40,802 nt of DNA from a virus. The stretch is from positions 1 through 40,802 of the IMG/VR virus record IMGVR_UViG_3300025154_000210; one strand, given 5' to 3'. Positions within the stretch are counted from its first letter, which is position 1. Each line of letters starts with the position of its first letter. Made by a program: the position numbers and the translations under genes. Below, one piece after another: positions 1-7,480 of the stretch. The notes beneath the pieces were generated by a model. The model did not search any database and had not been told where the DNA came from. It saw only the letters and a program-made list of their open reading frames with translations.

Positions 1-264
1 ATTATTTTCTCTAGCGATCTCAGCAAATTTTTCTTTACATTTTGGATTTAAGCATAATATCTTAGCCCTTCCTGTTATCTCGTCAAAATTTGTGGGATCA
101 TTACATATTCTACATTTTCCAGAAGTTTCGCCGCCGTGGTTTAGTGAATAATAATATTTACTAGGACTCATATTTTTTGGAAGTACATCATAATGCCGTA
201 CGTTGATATGCTTTATAACGTCTATTTTTAAACCAAAATTTCTTTTACAGATAGGGCATTTCAC
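1..264 (-). CDS. Zinc-ribbon protein, 3' end cut off by the window
   Basis: The reverse strand is open from a GTG start at 264 to the window edge (88 codons visible). GGAG lies 9 nt upstream of the GTG, and the ATG just before it runs straight into a stop, so GTG is the start. The visible protein has several metal-binding pairs: CPIC at the start, then CRIC, then C-x4-C (CLNPKC), with HGGET between the first two. I recall similar cysteine patterns in small phage proteins annotated as possible endonucleases, but no catalytic motif can be named here. It is transcribed divergently from the gp25-like gene at 358. Function unknown; DNA binding is an inference from the zinc knuckles. Confidence 0.65.
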   Translation of the reverse strand, partial: MKCPICKRNFGLKIDVIKHINVRHYDVLPKNMSPSKYYYSLNHGGETSGKCRICNDPTNFDEITGRAKILCLNPKCKEKFAEIARENN

Positions 265-325
265 TATACCATCTCCTTATATATGCTTATTATATAAATG
301 TCGTTATGTAATAATATAGTACAAA

Positions 326-337
326 AACAGTAGTATG
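326..337 (+). promoter_or_regulatory. Possible late promoter, imperfect AACA-N6-TG
   Basis: AACA at 326-329 is followed after six bases by TG rather than TA. It lies 21 nt upstream of the ATG at 358 and before a virion-type gene, which fits a late promoter, but the match is incomplete. Confidence 0.3.
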
Positions 338-357
338 AAGAAAGAGGTGGTATAATA

Positions 358-729
358 ATGGCAACTGTAAAAGACATGAGTTTCGAAATTGATGATTTTT
401 CACAAAATAAAATATTAGAGGGAGTGGTAGCATTAGCTCAGCAATTATATATCTTATTAAATATGCGGCCAGGTGATGCTCCAGACGATCCTGAAAAAGG
501 AATTAACTTTTTACAATATAGAGTTGGTTTTGCTGAAGAGAATGGTTCATTTCTTAAAGCAAGTATTGAAAAGCAAGTTGAGGAATATTGCGAATTTAAT
601 ATATCAGAAATTGAAATCTTATTAAGAAATGGAGAATTAATATTAGGAATAACATCGCCGAGTTTTAATGAAATTATCGTATTTAAAACTGATAATGAGA
701 ATATTTTGACATCCATAATAAATTCTTAA
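358..729 (+). CDS. Probable baseplate wedge protein, gp25-like
   Basis: A 123-residue protein whose length and layout match the T4 gp25 family. An N-terminal helix leads into LLNMRPGDAPDDPEKGI (about residues 33-49), corresponding to the family pattern L-L-x-T-x-P-G-E-R-x-x-x-P-x-x-G. An alternating beta/alpha C-terminal half follows. In T4-like virions gp25 is part of the baseplate wedge that connects to the sheath. The start is set by AGAGGTGG 8 nt upstream of the ATG. The next gene has zinc pairs and could be a baseplate hub protein, which agrees with a baseplate cluster. The assignment rests on motif and context, not on an alignment score. Confidence 0.55.
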   Translation: MATVKDMSFEIDDFSQNKILEGVVALAQQLYILLNMRPGDAPDDPEKGINFLQYRVGFAEENGSFLKASIEKQVEEYCEFNISEIEILLRNGELILGITSPSFNEIIVFKTDNENILTSIINS

Positions 730-802
730 TACATATATAGGTATTAAAAAGTATATCTTAAACAAAAGGAAAATATTAACATACTGAAAGGGAGAATTAA
801 AC

Positions 803-2350
803 ATGGATAATACTACAAATAAAAAATCACTAAAAGACGTTATTGGTTCTATAATGGATACGCCAGAGGCTGAGGAGCTTACGATGTCGATGCCGGATAA
901 AGAACTGGAAAAAACGGATTGGTTCAAGTCGTTATCTCAGAATCAGAAAGATAAATTCAGAGCTGGGGATATTCTAGATCCAGAGATGAAGGAATTGGAC
1001 ATGGCCGTCTCCAAAAGTGAGCAGGAAATCCTAGACGATATTAACCAAGATCTTGCAAGTAAGGATAAAAATGCAATATCTATGGAAGATCTCAAATCAG
1101 ATGATTACACAATTGAACCAGATAGGGATAGTGAAGATTCTGAATTATCATTCAGAAAACAACTTTCTGAAAATAGTGAAGTCGAAGAAGAGCCAGAAGT
1201 ATCTCTTGAAGAAAATAAGAAAAATGACTTAAGAGAATTTGAAAGGTCACTTAGAGAATCTGTTCTTGTAGAATTTGATGTTGCGACAGATAATATTATA
1301 ACAGCTGGAAATAAATCTGCCGCATTGAATGTTAGTATTATTAAGAATACTGAATATAGCGACACTATTAAATCTGTATTAGATATAAATAATATCAAGT
1401 TTAAAACGTCTAAAAAGGGTAGATTAAAAAATGCCTTGCTTAGAAATTATATACAAAGGAATCCGCACGTAACCACACCATTGGTAAATTCTGGAATATT
1501 TATCACCCTATCAGGAGCATCCGTTCCTGAGATTATTCATATAAATAGCCTAGAAGGGAAAAAACGATCTGAGATAGAAATTAAGAAAATGTCATTAATC
1601 CAAAAGCACTTAGTCGATACCTCATTGGGTTCTAAAATTAGTCTAACTCAACTTCTTAAAATTATATACTATAAAGATATACAGACATTATGGTTTAATA
1701 TCTTTATTGGAACTTTTCCACCAGTCAATGAGTTCCCGGTAAATTGTGAAAATCCTAAATGTAAAGCCGAATTAAAGCTGCAAATCCATGCGGCTGATTT
1801 AGTTCTTAATGCCGAAGACTTTGAGAAGCCAATAAATGATATCCTATATCATAATACAGACATATTAGACGTTATTAAACAATCTGAATTAGCTAGAGAA
1901 AAACGTGTCCTTATGAATGATCATACGATTATAGTATTTAAAGATCCTTCTATTTACGATCTCATTTACCTCACAACTAAATTGGAGGAACTTCAATCTA
2001 AAAAGGATCTATCACAATATCAGAATATAGTAGAATTATTAATGTTTATCGCATATGCGGCTCTTCCAGATACAGACGGCGAATATAATAAATTTGATTC
2101 TATTGATGATATATTAGAAATTATTCTATTGATGAGTGAAACTGATAGGATTAGTCTTGGCGAACACGTTGAAGATTACACACAAAAGAATATCGTTAAA
2201 TACGGATTAAAATCATATACTTGTCCAAAATGTAATAAAGTTCATGCCGAAAAAGAGCTAGATATGAGTGATCTAATTTTTACTTTCTCCCGTATCCGCT
2301 GGGCGAAAGTAAAAATTAGATCGCTGCGGGAGAGCGAGACGAACGGTTAA
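803..2350 (+). CDS. Zinc-ribbon virion or baseplate hub-like protein
   Basis: A 515-residue protein with ATG after AAAGGGAG. Residues 1 to about 155 are highly acidic and low in complexity, probably disordered. The folded part carries C-x4-C (C315, C320) and CPKC (C474, C477), a likely split zinc ribbon, followed by a C-terminal stretch rich in aromatic residues and arginine. The CPxC followed by a hydrophobic segment recalls the T4 gp26-type baseplate hub family, and the gp25-like neighbour upstream supports a baseplate role; this remains inference. The last 60 bases are unusually GC-rich for the region and overlap an open frame in the -1 phase that leads into the next gene. Confidence 0.5.
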   Translation: MDNTTNKKSLKDVIGSIMDTPEAEELTMSMPDKELEKTDWFKSLSQNQKDKFRAGDILDPEMKELDMAVSKSEQEILDDINQDLASKDKNAISMEDLKSDDYTIEPDRDSEDSELSFRKQLSENSEVEEEPEVSLEENKKNDLREFERSLRESVLVEFDVATDNIITAGNKSAALNVSIIKNTEYSDTIKSVLDINNIKFKTSKKGRLKNALLRNYIQRNPHVTTPLVNSGIFITLSGASVPEIIHINSLEGKKRSEIEIKKMSLIQKHLVDTSLGSKISLTQLLKIIYYKDIQTLWFNIFIGTFPPVNEFPVNCENPKCKAELKLQIHAADLVLNAEDFEKPINDILYHNTDILDVIKQSELAREKRVLMNDHTIIVFKDPSIYDLIYLTTKLEELQSKKDLSQYQNIVELLMFIAYAALPDTDGEYNKFDSIDDILEIILLMSETDRISLGEHVEDYTQKNIVKYGLKSYTCPKCNKVHAEKELDMSDLIFTFSRIRWAKVKIRSLRESETNG

Positions 2351-2397
2351 GAAGAAAAAAAATATCAGACGATAGGATAGAATCCTATAAGACATTA

Positions 2398-2586
2398 TTG
2401 GATCAGTCTAATGAGATGCTGCATGATATAATGCCATATAGTGAAATACAAACCATGCCATATAAGGAACTATTAGAGGCATTGGAACGAAGACGATTAT
2501 TCTTAGAAAAAAATAAACAACATGCTGAGAATGCTCAATTAGAGAAAAACTTAAATAACAAAAAAAATTCACAAAATAATAGATAG
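2398..2586 (+). CDS. Small charged protein downstream of, and perhaps coupled to, the hub-like gene
   Basis: From the first conventional start, a TTG at 2398, this frame gives 62 residues. It is charged and probably helical, with an asparagine/lysine-rich tail. The TTG has no recognisable ribosome binding site. The same frame is open back to 2320, inside the previous gene in the -1 phase, and the extra 26 codons also look like coding sequence (GERDERLRRKK, then ESYKTLLDQ). There is no ATG, GTG or TTG between 2320 and 2398. It may therefore be translated by coupling, from an unusual start, or as a frameshifted extension of the 803-2350 product. The reading frame is credible; the start is not settled. 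Function unknown. Confidence 0.5.
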   Translation: MDQSNEMLHDIMPYSEIQTMPYKELLEALERRRLFLEKNKQHAENAQLEKNLNNKKNSQNNR

Positions 2587-2618
2587 ATAAGCAGTATACT
2601 CTATGGGAGGTATTATAA

Positions 2619-3122
2619 TTGGATATTGATATGACTCCAACCCCTTATTGGTTATCGTCAAATAGAGCAGTATTGGAAAACTTCATTGAGAATTTTGATG
2701 AACATTTATGTTTAGATTGGAAGTGGATAGGCTCAAATCAGATTCTATCAGAGAGCTTTATTCGAAAATTCAAAGACGATGTTGATTGGTTTTATATAAG
2801 CTTAAACCAAGAATTGTCTGAGGATTTTATTAGAGAATTTAAAGATAAAGTCGATTGGATGAATGTTAGTAGTAAGCAAAAGTTATCAGAAAATTTTATT
2901 AGAGAATTTAGAAATGATGTTGATTGGTCGGGAATAAGTTTTAATCAGGTTCTGTCAGAGGCATTTATTATTGAATTTCAAGACAGAGTCAACTGGGTTG
3001 GAATAAGCAGTAACCAGGTAATAACAATTGGTCTTATTGAAAAGTTTAAACACCTATTAGATATGAATTGGGTATCTTATAGACATTGTATAGTCGGATC
3101 TAATAAAATAAAAAGTAAATGA
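2619..3122 (+). CDS. Protein made of about six 23-residue tryptophan repeats
   Basis: A TTG start at 2619 follows GGGAGG by 8 nt (an in-frame ATG at 2631 is the alternative). Nearly the whole 167-residue protein is a tandem repeat of 23 residues with consensus LSExFIxxFKDxVDWxxISxNQ. About four clear copies (residues 45-136) are flanked by two diverged ones. Each unit ends in a conserved DW and an IS-x-NQ turn. The period suggests a solenoid of paired helices used for binding, but that is inference. I know of no catalytic activity for such repeats. It lies between the baseplate-like genes and an RNA polymerase gene. Confidence 0.7.
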   Translation: MDIDMTPTPYWLSSNRAVLENFIENFDEHLCLDWKWIGSNQILSESFIRKFKDDVDWFYISLNQELSEDFIREFKDKVDWMNVSSKQKLSENFIREFRNDVDWSGISFNQVLSEAFIIEFQDRVNWVGISSNQVITIGLIEKFKHLLDMNWVSYRHCIVGSNKIKSK

Positions 3123-3128
3123 AAGGAA

Positions 3129-3488
3129 GTGTTTACAGCGTCTACTGATTTAGATAGGGTTGAACTCCTATTACAACTGATACAGAAAAATGGAGCCGAG
3201 GATATAGAATTATTCAATATGCTTGTTCCAAAATATGATATACAGTTGTATTATCTATATAATATATTAGTTGAATCAGATATAATTGATGGTTGTAAAC
3301 CAAAAAATCCAACTATCGAAAATAATATATTAAGCGTATCAATACACTTATCCAATAAAAATATAGATAAGTGTGTTAAATATCTGGATAAAAAAGATAA
3401 TAAAGTTAAATATCTTAAGAAAGAAGAATATGAAATTTTAACTGTGGTAGATGATAAAGTATTAACACTATCATTTCAAAAACTATAA
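3129..3488 (+). CDS. Unknown protein with an unusually placed start
   Basis: A 119-residue protein opening with a helical region (LLLQLIQKNGAEDIELFNML) and ending in a lysine-rich beta section. The only conventional in-frame start near the 5' end is GTG at 3129. The AAAGGA preceding it leaves almost no spacing, so the true start may be non-standard or translation may be coupled to the gene ending at 3122. A strong terminator follows directly. I do not recognise the family. Confidence 0.55.
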   Translation: MFTASTDLDRVELLLQLIQKNGAEDIELFNMLVPKYDIQLYYLYNILVESDIIDGCKPKNPTIENNILSVSIHLSNKNIDKCVKYLDKKDNKVKYLKKEEYEILTVVDDKVLTLSFQKL

Positions 3489-3490
3489 AT

Positions 3491-3526
3491 AAATTCTCTA
3501 TACCGTTAATATGGTATAGAGAATTT
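3491..3526 (+). terminator. Intrinsic terminator
   Basis: A perfect 14-bp inverted repeat (AAATTCTCTATACC and its complement) with an 8-nt loop runs into TTTTAT. It ends the unit that includes the repeat protein and the 119-residue protein. Confidence 0.85.
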
Positions 3527-3550
3527 TTATATATTATTCTTTATTAAAAA

Positions 3551-3562
3551 AACAGATGTATA
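3551..3562 (+). promoter_or_regulatory. Candidate late promoter AACA-N6-TA
   Basis: AACA (3551-3554), six bases, then TA (3561-3562). It lies just after the terminator and 26 nt before the ATG of the beta-prime gene, and matches the AACA-N6-TA form known for the AR9 non-virion polymerase promoter (established for AR9; applied here by inference). Confidence 0.5.
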
Positions 3563-3588
3563 ATCATAGAGTGAAAAGGAGATGTTAC

Positions 3589-4956
3589 ATGAAGCTTCAT
3601 AAGTTAGATATTGATAGATTTATAAAATTAAATGGATTAAAAGAGATAACTAGTATGAATTTTTTAGATAAAGGTATGGTTACAGAAGATGGTTTATTTA
3701 GTTCATCCATTTTTGGATTTTCAACTAATGAACGTAAGTCTATACCTGCATATATTAATCTTAAAGGAAAATATCTACACCCACTTACATATAATATCTT
3801 AAAATCATTAAATCGAAAATTTGAATCATTAATTATGGGAATAAAATATTTTAAAATTACAGATAAGGGGGAACTGATAGAAGATCCAACTGGAGAAACA
3901 GGATTAGATTTTCTATATAGGGAATGGGATAAAATAGATTTTAAAGATACTAAATCAATCTTCAATACTGAAAAAATTAAAAATATTAAAGATATAAATA
4001 TAGCTTGGATAGATAAATTAATTGTATTGCCAGCATTCTATCGAGATATAAATTTTAATGATGAAAAACGACCATCATATGATGAAATAAATGAAAAATA
4101 TATCAATTTAATTAGGATGGCTCATAATATATATCAACAAGAGCAGTATAATTTCATAACAAATCAATCTAAGGCCAGAATACAATTAATAATAAATGAT
4201 ATTCATGATACTCTAATAAATTCACATCTAAAGACAAAACATGGTACATTTAAAAAGAATGTAATGGGTAAGAATATAGATCTTGGTGCTAGGTTAGTTA
4301 TATCTGCTCCAGACATTAGGGGAGAAACATATAAAGATTTACAGGTTAGGTTTAATTACATGGGAGTTCCATTAGCAACTGTATGTTCTATCTTTTTTCC
4401 ATTTGTATTATATGGCATACGAGAATATTTTTATAATGAATTTATATACGGTGGATTAAAATACCCGTATAAAACGGTAGAAGGCGAGATTCAATATGTG
4501 ACACTTATAGATCCAGAAATACATTTTTCAGACGAATATTTTATTAAGAGAATTAAGAAATTTATATTTGGACCAGATACACGGTTTGAAACTATAGATA
4601 TACCAGAAAATAAAGAAGGTTTAAAATTAAAATTAAATATATCTGGAAAATTTGGTAAAGAGAATACAAGTATATCTAGAAATGCGACATGGACGGATAT
4701 ATTATTTATCATATGCAATAAAGTGATTGAAGATAGATATATATATGCAACAAGATACCCAGTTGATAATATAAATAGTATAAACCCATCTAAAATAAGC
4801 GTACTTACGACAAAAAATACAATGCCAGCTTTAATCGGAACTGAATATTATAAATTCTATCCGATAATTGAGTCTGATAAAGATAGTAGTCGAAAGTTTA
4901 TAGACACGTTAATTGTCGGTAACGCATACCTGTCGTCATATGGAGGAGACTACGAT
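3589..4956 (+). CDS. RNA polymerase beta-prime N-terminal half, exon 1
   Basis: Residues 1-456 of a phage multisubunit RNA polymerase subunit. The start is the ATG at 3589, preceded by AAAGGAGAT; an ATG at 3556 lacks a ribosome site. Residues 221-241 contain FKKNVMGKNIDLGARLV, matching the bacterial beta-prime signature N-x-L-G-K-R-V-D-Y-S-G-R-S-V. The exon ends in NAYLSSYGGDYD (445-456), the first part of the metal-binding NADFDGD motif. Unspliced, the frame would close at 4992 after 12 intron-coded residues, losing the active site. Splicing to 5389 restores D-Y-D-G-D. The gene sits behind a late-type promoter, so I infer it belongs to the virion polymerase. No N-terminal zinc ribbon is present, unlike in the paralogue at 39737. 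Confidence 0.85.
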
Positions 4957-5388
4957 AAGTTATACTTGTCGCCTTTAAGAAGAAATTCTTAATTGAATAA
5001 TCTGTCTAATTGCTGGAACCCACTAAGAGCCTCTATGCCTATAGTTTACTATAGGAACGAAAGTAGAAATAAGTTAGAGGATGTCCTATGGTGATAGTAA
5101 GCCTAAGGGATATTAACAATGGGGAATCAAGCAGCGAAATCTAATCTGAAAAGATTAGTAATCGTTCAACGACTATCCGAAAGCTACTATATAATAGTAG
5201 TGAGTAGTCCTGAAATGGGCATTAGGAGTACGGCCTAAGCAGGTGGGTGAGAATCCCTTAAATGGAAATGGCAGAACTCTAACGAATAGTAATATTCTAT
5301 GAGTAATGATATAGTCTCGACTTCTAGGGAAAACCTAGAGAAGTTCATAAGAGAACTGCATAGATTAGCGACCTATGTGAAGATACCG
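4957..5388 (+). ncRNA. Group I intron inside the RNA polymerase active-site motif
   Basis: 432 nt without an endonuclease gene. The 5' exon ends in T and the intron ends in G, as group I introns require. CGAT at the exon end (4953-4956) can pair with GTCG (4968-4971) to form P1 with the U.G pair at the splice site. ACT at 4964-4966 can pair with the GGT that begins exon 2, as P10. Core elements are visible: GTTCAACGACTATC (R region; P7 strand GACTAT at 5171-5176) and GATATAGTC (S region; P7 complement ATAGTC at 5311-5316). Also visible are a P8-like hairpin at 5184-5200 and a P9-like hairpin at 5321-5343. The core resembles the phage IA subgroup. Exon frames join precisely, giving Asp-Gly-Asp across the junction. 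Confidence 0.87.
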
Positions 5389-5610
5389 GGTGATATGCTA
5401 TCTGTAATAGGCTTATTTACAAATGAGGCAAATGAGAATGCCAAAAAATTTACTGAGAGTAAAATGAATATTATCAATCTCACCAATGAAAATATGCGCA
5501 CTATTCAGCGCGACTTTGTTCAAACGATATATGCATTTACAAAACACCCGACTAGTAAGAATAACGACATTCCGAGCTTTAAAAACTTATCCAGATCTTA
5601 TAACTTTTAA
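5389..5610 (+). CDS. RNA polymerase beta-prime N-terminal half, exon 2
   Basis: Exon 2 adds 73 residues to exon 1 for a spliced product of about 529 residues. It begins GDMLSV, supplying the third catalytic aspartate (D458 of the spliced protein, after D454 and D456). It continues with a helical segment (LFTNEANENAKKFTESK) equivalent to the region after the catalytic loop in beta-prime. An ATG at 5299 can extend this frame upstream, but those 30 codons are intron sequence containing the P9 hairpin and have no ribosome site. They should not be annotated as protein. The gene ends 3 nt before a bidirectional terminator. Confidence 0.85.
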   Translation, partial: GDMLSVIGLFTNEANENAKKFTESKMNIINLTNENMRTIQRDFVQTIYAFTKHPTSKNNDIPSFKNLSRSYNF

Positions 5611-5613
5611 AAA

Positions 5614-5644
5614 AAGAGAGATAGCTAAAATAGCTATCTCTCTT
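5614..5644. terminator. Bidirectional terminator between convergent operons
   Basis: A 14-bp inverted repeat AAGAGAGATAGCTA / TAGCTATCTCTCTT with a 3-nt loop. A run of T lies on the reverse-strand side and a weaker one on the forward side. It separates the rightward RNA polymerase gene from the leftward small-protein operon. Confidence 0.8.
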
Positions 5645-5653
5645 ATTCGCATC

Positions 5654-5806
5654 TTATTTAAGTCTGTTGAATATTTCAGTTAATATCACTACAAGCACTG
5701 ATGTTTTAATCATAAACATAAAATATCTACTGAATACATTATCCTTTCTAAATATATTACTTTTACAAAACTTTTTTGTCTCAGTTTCAATAGTTCTATT
5801 AGCCAT
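5654..5806 (-). CDS. Tiny membrane protein (50 residues)
   Basis: ATG at 5806 to a stop at 5654. The N-terminal half is charged (ETETKKF); the C-terminal half has a hydrophobic stretch (FMFMIKTSVLVVILTEIF) long enough to cross the membrane once. A weak GGTGAT lies 8 nt upstream. It is the last of three tiny genes in one leftward unit driven from an early-type promoter. Small membrane proteins made early by phages often alter the host envelope or block superinfection; nothing in the sequence chooses between these. Confidence 0.5.
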   Translation of the reverse strand: MANRTIETETKKFCKSNIFRKDNVFSRYFMFMIKTSVLVVILTEIFNRLK

Positions 5807-5912
5807 TTAAAAATCACCAGCCCTTTCATTTTTAAAATCGATTAACGGTATTCAATTTGATTTATATCCCACACCACACCTTTCTTTATTAACAATATTT
5901 TTAAATTACTAC

Positions 5913-6110
5913 TTACCCCATAACGGCATCGATAATCGCACACACGATCGCGATTTCAATATACAATTTTCCGATAAACTTTAATACTGAAACAACTGGA
6001 TTACTCTTTTTTGGAACAGGACCACTATTAGAAGTCGCGGCTTGTTGTTCGATAGCCTCACAGTTAGCACTAGTTTGGATTCTAATTTTACAATTAGCAC
6101 AATCTGACAT
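5913..6110 (-). CDS. Small protein with cysteine-rich start and C-terminal membrane segment
   Basis: 65 residues from ATG 6110, with GAGGG upstream. The N-terminus has cysteines at 4, 7 and 17 (CANC-x9-C), followed by a serine/proline linker. The last 25 residues, from VLKFIGKLY to IDAVMG, form a hydrophobic segment compatible with a membrane anchor. The start codon lies 6 nt beyond the stop of the preceding gene, so translation is probably coupled. Function unknown. Confidence 0.6.
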   Translation of the reverse strand: MSDCANCKIRIQTSANCEAIEQQAATSNSGPVPKKSNPVVSVLKFIGKLYIEIAIVCAIIDAVMG

Positions 6111-6116
6111 GTTACA

Positions 6117-6242
6117 TTACCCTCTTTCTAAAATTAAAATTACGATTATGTATATTCCAATTGATGAGTAAAATGCTTTCATACAATAAGAGCCGTATTT
6201 AGTTGCATAGTTAGATATTTCTTCCTTCGATAATACTTCCAT
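6117..6242 (-). CDS. Tiny membrane protein (41 residues)
   Basis: ATG at 6242 preceded by AAGGAGCG; stop at 6117. A short charged N-terminus (SKEEISNYATKY) is followed by one membrane-length segment (IGIYIIVILILE). It is the first gene of the three-gene unit and lies about 44 nt downstream of an early-type promoter. No family recognised. Confidence 0.55.
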   Translation of the reverse strand: MEVLSKEEISNYATKYGSYCMKAFYSSIGIYIIVILILERG

Positions 6243-6285
6243 TTCTTAAAGCACGCTCCTTTTATAGTGTCTTATATTATTGATA

Positions 6286-6305
6286 CTATATATATAATAT
6301 ATAAT
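6286..6305 (-). promoter_or_regulatory. Early-type promoter, leftward
   Basis: Reverse-strand copy of the recurring AT-rich element (reads ATTATATATTATATATATAG). It points at the tiny-protein operon that starts at 6242. Confidence 0.6.
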
Positions 6306-6369
6306 CCAATTATGTCACTATAGCGGGTGTGATAAAAAATTAATATCGTATTATAATTTATATAAAAAT

Positions 6370-6401
6370 ATTGGTAGATAGCAAGTAAGCTATCTACCAA
6401 T
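6370..6401 (-). terminator. Intrinsic terminator, leftward
   Basis: A 13-bp perfect stem ATTGGTAGATAGC / GCTATCTACCAAT with a 6-nt loop, followed on the reverse strand by a T-rich run. It lies 5 nt after the stop of the 6406-7095 gene. Confidence 0.85.
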
Positions 6402-6405
6402 TTAA

Positions 6406-7095
6406 TTAACGACTCGTTTGTGTAATCTTTCTCATCGGAGTTGGGCTAATCTGTGAGGGATTACTTTTTGGAGATTGTAGTACTTCCACAGGTTGCCTAT
6501 CCTCAATCAATTCCTCTTTTACAGGTTCGGGAATATTTGTAGTATCTATATCATCTTTTAATAATGTATCGACTACAATCCCGTCCTTAAGATTCACCTC
6601 ATTTATAATTGGAATATCTATAAGCTTCGCACTACTTTTTAATATAGCAGCTTCCAAAATTTCAGCATCTGATGTAACTAAAATTGGTTCGACTAGTTCA
6701 GTATAAGAAGATTTCACAAATGTCTCTTCTATAACTTCCATATCTTTAAAAATTTTAGAAACTTCTTCAACTGTGGGAGTAAGCTCATCGACGGCCTTAC
6801 TTGTCTGAATAAGTTCCTCGACTTCAGTTTCCCATGGGAAAATCTTATCTGGGTTTTCTTCTTTCCATAGTTCAATAAATGGTTTTTTATAATTCTGAGA
6901 AGTCAATTTAACTCTCATAGATTTGTCTTTTTCATATGCCTCATACATTTTTGTAACACCAGACATATTAATCAGTTTACCAATCGTCGTCAATGGAAAT
7001 TTGGACGGCATTAATACCGGACTTTGAAAGTTATATCCGATCGCATTCAACGTGCGACCTATGTCCTCGATGATAATATATTTAGTTTGTTCCAT
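6406..7095 (-). CDS. Unknown protein with acidic, disordered C-terminal part
   Basis: The start is the ATG at 7095 behind GGGGAG. A longer frame to 7143 overlaps the upstream gene and lacks a ribosome site, so I reject it. The product has 229 residues. About 100 N-terminal residues look folded (EDIGRTLNAIGYNF, then an aromatic region with EELWKEENPD-like charge). The remainder is acidic, rich in E, V and P, ends in a basic tail and is probably disordered. It is the last gene of a three-gene leftward unit after a likely virion protein. Function unknown. Confidence 0.65.
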   Translation of the reverse strand: MEQTKYIIIEDIGRTLNAIGYNFQSPVLMPSKFPLTTIGKLINMSGVTKMYEAYEKDKSMRVKLTSQNYKKPFIELWKEENPDKIFPWETEVEELIQTSKAVDELTPTVEEVSKIFKDMEVIEETFVKSSYTELVEPILVTSDAEILEAAILKSSAKLIDIPIINEVNLKDGIVVDTLLKDDIDTTNIPEPVKEELIEDRQPVEVLQSPKSNPSQISPTPMRKITQTSR

Positions 7096-7117
7096 GTTAA
7101 AATACTCCCCTTTATTT

Positions 7118-7423
7118 TTATATTTTTTCCAAAATAGTCTCATGTGTAGCTATATAGTCATCCAGCTCTTTCGAACTCATACTTAGTATATCCAACATAT
7201 TAAATTCGCTAGATATATGTTTAAAAGAATTCTCAATATCATCTAATTCTTTATCTGTGACATTTGTTAAATCGTCTCCCATTATTGAATCGACTTCTTG
7301 TAAATTAAGTGTAAGACCATCGTCATCATCCATGATAACATCTTCAGCCATTTCACATATAGTATTATTATGATCTCTATTAATACTTCGTTTTCGTCTC
7401 TCCTCTGATAATAACTCAAACAA
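7118..7423 (-). CDS. Small acidic protein, unknown
   Basis: A TTG start at 7423 has AAGGAGG in good position. The 101-residue product is strongly acidic, with a DDDDG run near residue 33, and predicted helical. It lies 22 nt upstream of the 229-residue gene. An AACA-N6-TA motif on the reverse strand ends 46 nt upstream. No family recognised; the acidity could mean an assembly or chaperone-like partner, but this is conjecture. Confidence 0.6.
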   Translation of the reverse strand: MFELLSEERRKRSINRDHNNTICEMAEDVIMDDDDGLTLNLQEVDSIMGDDLTNVTDKELDDIENSFKHISSEFNMLDILSMSSKELDDYIATHETILEKI

Positions 7424-7468
7424 TGTAATAGCACCTCCTTATACTATAACTATGCGTAATAAATACGT

Positions 7469-7480
7469 TATTTAGATGTT
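7469..7480 (-). promoter_or_regulatory. Possible late promoter AACA-N6-TA, leftward
   Basis: On the reverse strand AACA (7480-7477), six bases, TA (7470-7469). It overlaps the end of the preceding coding region and lies 46 nt before the TTG at 7423. Could be chance in such AT-rich DNA. Confidence 0.3.

Noticed and set aside
643-927. Reverse-strand frame across the start of the hub-like gene
   Set aside because: Antisense shadow without a ribosome site, spanning an intergenic region.
4957-4992. The 12 codons that follow exon 1 up to the stop at 4990
   Set aside because: They are the P1 loop and guide-sequence region of the intron and would truncate the polymerase before its third catalytic aspartate.
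5299-5388. An ATG-led extension of exon 2 to 5299
   Set aside because: These codons lie in intron core and P9 elements, lack a ribosome site, and the intron boundary at 5388 fits the group I rules.
5486-5683. Alternative-frame ORF over exon 2 and the terminator
   Set aside because: It reads through a terminator hairpin in a different frame from the convincing polymerase sequence.
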